A stretch of DNA of 64,000 nt from Fratercula arctica (Eukaryota; Chordata; Aves; Charadriiformes; Alcidae), in contig CANTUZ010000003.1 of assembly GCA_947846985.1 (NCBI GenBank), positions 92,780,674-92,844,673 of the forward strand. Reading direction: 5' to 3'. The notes below the pieces were generated by a model. It did not search any database and had not been told where the DNA came from. It worked only from the letters and a program-made list of their open reading frames with translations. Positions 59,085 to 64,000 of the stretch are shown here, piece by piece. The translations under genes and the position numbers were made by a program. Position 1 is the stretch's first letter; each line of letters begins with the position of its first letter.

Positions 59085-60450
59085 GCTAGAATTGTCTGGG
59101 TTGTAAGGGACCTCCTGAGATGATTTAGTACAATCCTCCTCCTCCTCAAGAAGGATCAATTATCCAGGACTGTACCTACTTGACTTTTGAGTATTTCCAC
59201 AGGAGAAGACTCCACAACCTCTCTGGACAACCTGTACCAGTATTTGACCATTCTCACAATAAAAAAGTGTTTTCTTGTTTTCAGATGGAATTCCCCATTT
59301 TTTAATTTGTGCCCATTGCCTCTTGTCCTGTCACTGGCTACTGCCAAGGAGAATCTGGCTCCCTCTTCTTCATTCCCTCACATTAGGTATTTTTACACAC
59401 TGATAAGATCCATACTGAGCCTTCTCTTCTCCAGGTTGAAGAGTCCCAGCTCTCTCAGACTCTCCTTTTGTGAAAGATGATGCAGTCCCTTTAACCTGCT
59501 TCGTGGCCCTATGCTAGACCTACTTCCTTGACATGGGGTCACCAGTGCTGAGCAAAGAGGAAGGATATTTCCCCTAACCTGCTGGCAATCCTCTTCCAAA
59601 TGCAGCCCAGGTTATTGTTGGCCTTTTTTTGCCACGAGGGTGCATTGCTGACTCAGTCTTCTTCTTGTCCAGGTTCTTCACAAAGCTTCTTCCCAGACAG
59701 TTTGCTTCCAGTGTATATTGCTACCTGAGGTTATGGCTCCCTAGATGCAGGATTTTGCATTACCCCTTGTTGAACTTCATACGCTTTCGCTTGCCCCAGT
59801 TCTCTGCAACGTTCTGCCCCATTGCCCAGGTTGTTAATGAAGATGCTGGACAGTACTGGCTGCAGTATTGAGCCCTGGGGTACACCACTAATGACTCGTC
59901 TCCAAATGGACTTTGTGGCACTGATCACAACCCTCTGGGCCCAGTTGTTCAGTGGTTTTCAATCCACCTCACTGTCCACTTACCTAACCTGTACTTTGTC
60001 AGCTTGTGTATGAAACTGAAGTTATGGGAGATAGTGTCAAAGGCTTTGCTAAAGTTGAGGTCAACAACATCCACACTCACCTATCCACCAAGCTAGTCAC
60101 CTCATTGTGGAAGGCAATGTAGTTGGTCAAGCATGATTTCCCCTTCATAAATCCATGCAGACTATTCCAATCACCTTCTTCTCCTTCAGGTGTTTGGAAA
60201 GGGTTTCCAGAAGGATTTCCTCTATCACATTCCCAGGGACTGAAGTAAGGCTTACTGGGCTGTAGTTCCCCGTATCCTCCTTCTTGGTGATAGAAGTGAT
60301 ATTTACTCTCTTCCAGTCTTCAGGACCCTCTACCAGTCATGACCATTCAAAGATAACCACGAGTAGCCTTGCAATAACATCAGCCAGCTCCCTCTGCACT
60401 TGCGGATGCAAGCCATCAGGCCCCATGGTCCTCCATCTGAAGCTGCCTGA
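59085..60450 (-). mobile_element. CR1 LINE copy with 3' end, decayed reverse transcriptase
   Basis: Reverse complement of a CR1 element. Minus-strand translations give, in 5' to 3' order, GPDGLHPQVQRELADV (near 60420), NYSPVSLTSVPGNVIEE (near 60255), FSKAFDTIS (near 60050), SGVPQGS (near 59885), LRELGLFNLEKRRL (near 59450) and SDRTRGNGHKLK (near 59330). This is the back half of the CR1 ORF2 in correct order. Several frame changes and stops show it is dead. The left end matches the CR1 3' terminus, with its octamer tail eroded. Confidence 0.92.
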
Positions 60451-63400
60451 GTGCAAGAGTCCAACAGCAAACAGTTACTTCAGTAGCACTTGAGTCCTGT
60501 CCCTTGTGACCATCATCATTAAGGATGCATATGCTGGACAAAGTTTGCTGGTGTCTTCTTTGTGCATGAACTGCTGTGCGAACTGCTACACGTCTGTTGG
60601 CTGCTTCTGTTATCATTGCACAAACTGCTGCATCACCTGGCTCTTATACAGTCTTCTTCCTGCAGACACCCTTTGATCAAGGACAGCTGATGGAGCTCGT
60701 TAGAAGCTGCTAGAGCTACCCTTACCTTAGCCTTACGTGGCAGCAGCAGGTACCCTCAGTTTCCGCCAAGGTTTCCCAGAAGTGCCCAAATCCCAGAAAA
60801 AGTCCTCAGAAGCTCAAGAAGATACCAAGAAGGTCTCAAAGAAGTAGAAACTGCTGTGTATGTTACCTCCGTGCTGGGCCTGGCTTTTCTACAGGCCAAC
60901 TGAGAATGAAAAATGACCATTTCTACTTTTCACAGTATAGCTGCCTAAACCAGTTGCTTAGATAATTTGCATTAAGAGATTTTTTGGAATTCACTAAAAT
61001 ATTATATTAAAAATTAAATAATTTTCAGAAAAAAAATAGTATATATCAAAAATGCATCAAGTTCCGGGAAAACCCCTGCTACAAAGATATCCAACGGAAA
61101 TTAAGTATTAATTTCCAAAACCTTTGGAATGATATCCTGAAAATATAAATTTCACTTCACTGCATTTAACATAGTAAAGGCAGAGTCTAGAAAACTCCAT
61201 GCAGTCTTTTATTATAAATAGTAGAAATTTTTAAGTACAGCAACATGACAAAATTATTTCAAGACATTAGAAAATTCTTTACATGGGGAGCTGAAGGACC
61301 TTAGTTGAATTTTCTCAAAAGTAAATGGGGTGGTGATTTGATTACAGAGGAAAAACTTTAAATATCTCTTTAATGTAAAGCAGACATTAAAAAAACCCAG
61401 TTGTTGGAGACTTAAACTACATGCCAAGTGTAAAACAAAAAGCACATTTTGAAATGTGGGATTGACAAGAAACACTGGAACAAAGAAACCAAGGAGACTT
61501 GTGAAGTCTCTTGTCTTTCAGGTGGAAACTGTACTTCTGTGAAAGATATACTTAACTAAAGTGCAGGAATATTGAGAAAAAAAATGATACAGTCCTGCAT
61601 AACACAGGAAGCCAGAAAGATGGCGTAGTTGTCCACTGTGGTTTAAATTCCACACAATGCTAGGTTAGCACCCAATCTTTCTATTTTTTCTTGATCAGTA
61701 ATATTGGACCAGGGACTTTTCTGAGCAACGTGTAATTACCTTCTGAAGCTCCTGATGTCATTCCGAGCACTGGTGTAATAGTATCAAGTTGCTGCAGCAG
61801 TAACATGCTGCTCTGAATGCCTGAAGCCAACAAGATGGACACTGAAAAATTATGTATGAAGGTAATACCCACAGAATGGTCTAGCATCTGTCATCACAGG
61901 AATGAGGAAAAGGGAATCAGGAGCTGTCTCTACTGGCCCACTTCTCCTAGTGACCAGAATTAAAAACAAAGGCTCTCACTTAGCAACGCCTCATGTGTAA
62001 CAAAACCACTTCACTAAAGATAAGAGAGATAAAAAATTATACGAGTCACCAGTGGCAGAACAAGGAGAAACACCGGTCTTTTTGGAAGAACAGCAAGGAT
62101 TTGAGGACTCCTTTCATCCAGAGGAAAGCACAATGCTGGCTAAGACTGTGAGTGGAAGTGAGTACCATGACAAAAACAGAAACATAAGGGCAGTACACGC
62201 TCATACAAAATTTAACTAAGTTCACTGAAGAGATTGTCATGACAAAAAAGACCTTTAAGTGAGGTATTTCTCAGTTTGGTTGAAGAATCAGAAATAAGTT
62301 CACTGTATGGACTCTGGATATGGACAGATTATCATGTAGTCACTACTTCTTCTGCCATAACCATTATGTTCCTTTTCTAAGTAACACCCTAAATAAGGAT
62401 GCACCATGTATGATGAATCACTGAATATCTTTTATTTTGGCAGAGCTACAACAAATTCTAAGTAGCTAAATGCTTCTTTTGTGTAGATACAGAAGCATGG
62501 TAGTAAACAGAAAGCCAATTGCTTCACCTTAGCTCACAACTCTGTTCCTCCTTTTTTATTGCTCTGCAAAGGAAACAAGCTATTTAAGTCTGCAGATCAT
62601 TATTTGTACTACCTCATTGCTCAATAAGGTTGCTCTGTTCTCCTGCATAAGCCAGCTACATGCAGAATGAGACGACATAACAAAGGAGATGAGAGGAAAA
62701 GGTGCCACAATAGGTGGAGAAAGAATGGGAACTAATGTGTTTACTTGTATAAACGTAACAAATATACTTGCTAAATACTGGACTGTTAATGTGTTTGTTC
62801 ATTCAGAAAATAAATATTTATACATTTTGCTACTACATCAGTATGAAAGAAGTAATATGCATAAGAATCCAGTTTTTATTTATCATTGCACTAGTTCTTC
62901 TCCATGACTGCACCACTTCAATTTTTTAGTGAGTTTGGAATTTTCTCTTAAGCAAAGCCAAAAAATAGAGCATGCATCCTCATACAGGATCCTTTCACGC
63001 TGCACAGATCTAGTCAAAGAGCTTTGAAGGCTTCATATCTCTCATTCTGAATGACCTCCCTACAACACATTTCTGTAAACACATCACATTACTGTACGCT
63101 ATTTTCTGCAAACTCTTTTTTCCTTTGGGATATCTGGAAAGCATCCAGGGAGACCAACTCAGACAGAATACATTTCACACACTTCTGTCATCAAGTTCCA
63201 TGGCTGACTTATTTGCGTACCATCGTTTAAACGTGTAAGAACCTAAATTGCTCTTTGACGTGGGAACAAGATCATATCCCAGCATGATCATATAGTAGTA
63301 ATACATTGGATCACCAAGCCAGAGAAAGTGACATATTTATTATTTTAATAACCACATGTTGGCTCAAATGATACCATGTAACTCTATCTACAGCATATCC

Positions 63401-64000
63401 ATTGGACAAAAGCTGTTACCACTTTATTTGAAAGAATGTATTGATCCCCCTTTGCTCTTGAAATGAATAACCTGCAGCCATCATCTAATTCTGTGATGTA
63501 AATTTGCACTTGTAAGCCAATTTCACATATATGTCAATAAGTATTTTAAAGTTGGCATAACTTTGAACTAAAAATCTACAATTCAGTTACTCTTTATGTT
63601 TATTATAATTATACAATGATATATAATTCTACTTATTCTATTTCCATAATTATTATTATATGTATTTTTACTATGCAATTTTTGATGCCGATTATTCCTG
63701 TGAGGTGAAAGAAATACTATTACCCAGACTTATTCCTCTTAATAGCGGTACATTTGTCCTAGTTCCCTCTATAGTGAACGCATGGAGATGGGTGCCTGCT
63801 CTGGGACAGGGTCCCACCTTTGGTATTTCTTAGTAGTTCTAATACTAAACTCCGATCTTGGATGGTACAATAAAATCCCACTTAAAACACTCTGACAATC
63901 AAAATGCATGGCTCAGGCCAGTTCCAAGAAGGAATGGCTTTTTTCCTTCCCTTTCTATCTCATTTAGATGCTCAGAACTTCCCCGAGACACTAGTTCTAA
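60451..64000. other. COL19A1 5'-ward intron, right part
   Basis: After the CR1 copy, 60530-60900 has degenerate gaactgct words and is less AT-rich, perhaps part of another repeat. The rest is AT-rich with no collagen exon or RNA gene visible up to the window edge. Confidence 0.5.

Noticed and set aside
1..64000. CRISPR arrays, bacterial operons, tRNA or rRNA genes
   Set aside because: None seen; the composition, introns and CR1 repeats are those of a vertebrate nuclear genome.

Overview
The window is vertebrate nuclear DNA, almost certainly from a bird. Two CR1 LINE copies of the avian type lie near the edges (about 1-820 and 59085-60450). The only gene recognised is split into tiny exons spread over 50 kb of AT-rich intron, so genuine coding sequence is only about 2.3% of the window.

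The gene is on the minus strand. I found 28 consecutive internal exons of a collagen chain, transcribed from 51934 down to 2254. They total 1440 bp (480 codons). Every exon is a multiple of 3 bp, every junction is phase 0, and every intron is GT-AG. The encoded Gly-X-Y sequence and its interruptions match alpha-1(XIX) collagen (COL19A1), an extracellular-matrix FACIT collagen, as I remember the mammalian protein. The diagnostic stretches are IALPLVGDMGAILK, NERNGMSSLYKLQGGVSVPSYP and GDIGFPGPEGP. The 5' part (N-terminal thrombospondin-like domain and COL5 start) lies right of 64000. The 3' part (rest of COL2, NC2, COL1, NC1) lies left of position 1.

Layout in transcript order: end of COL5 (exon w1, 51.9 kb); NC5 interruption (w2-w3, 41.9 and 37.5 kb); COL4 (w3-w15, 37.5-24.8 kb); a short NC4 (w16, 20.1 kb); COL3 (w17-w21, 19.0-12.4 kb); NC3 (w22-w23, 11.7 kb); start of COL2 (w23-w28, 11.6-2.25 kb). 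The labels w1-w28 are window-local, not true exon numbers.

Outside the exons I see an LTR-retroelement fragment with a tRNA-Leu-like primer-binding site and about 90 bp degenerate tandem repeats (31.3-32.3 kb), the two decayed CR1 copies, some simple repeats, and otherwise featureless intron. The most interesting observation is that the cysteine-bearing part of NC4, which I remember from mammalian COL19A1 as about 35 residues with a CGNC motif, is not visible between w16 and w17. No undescribed system was found.
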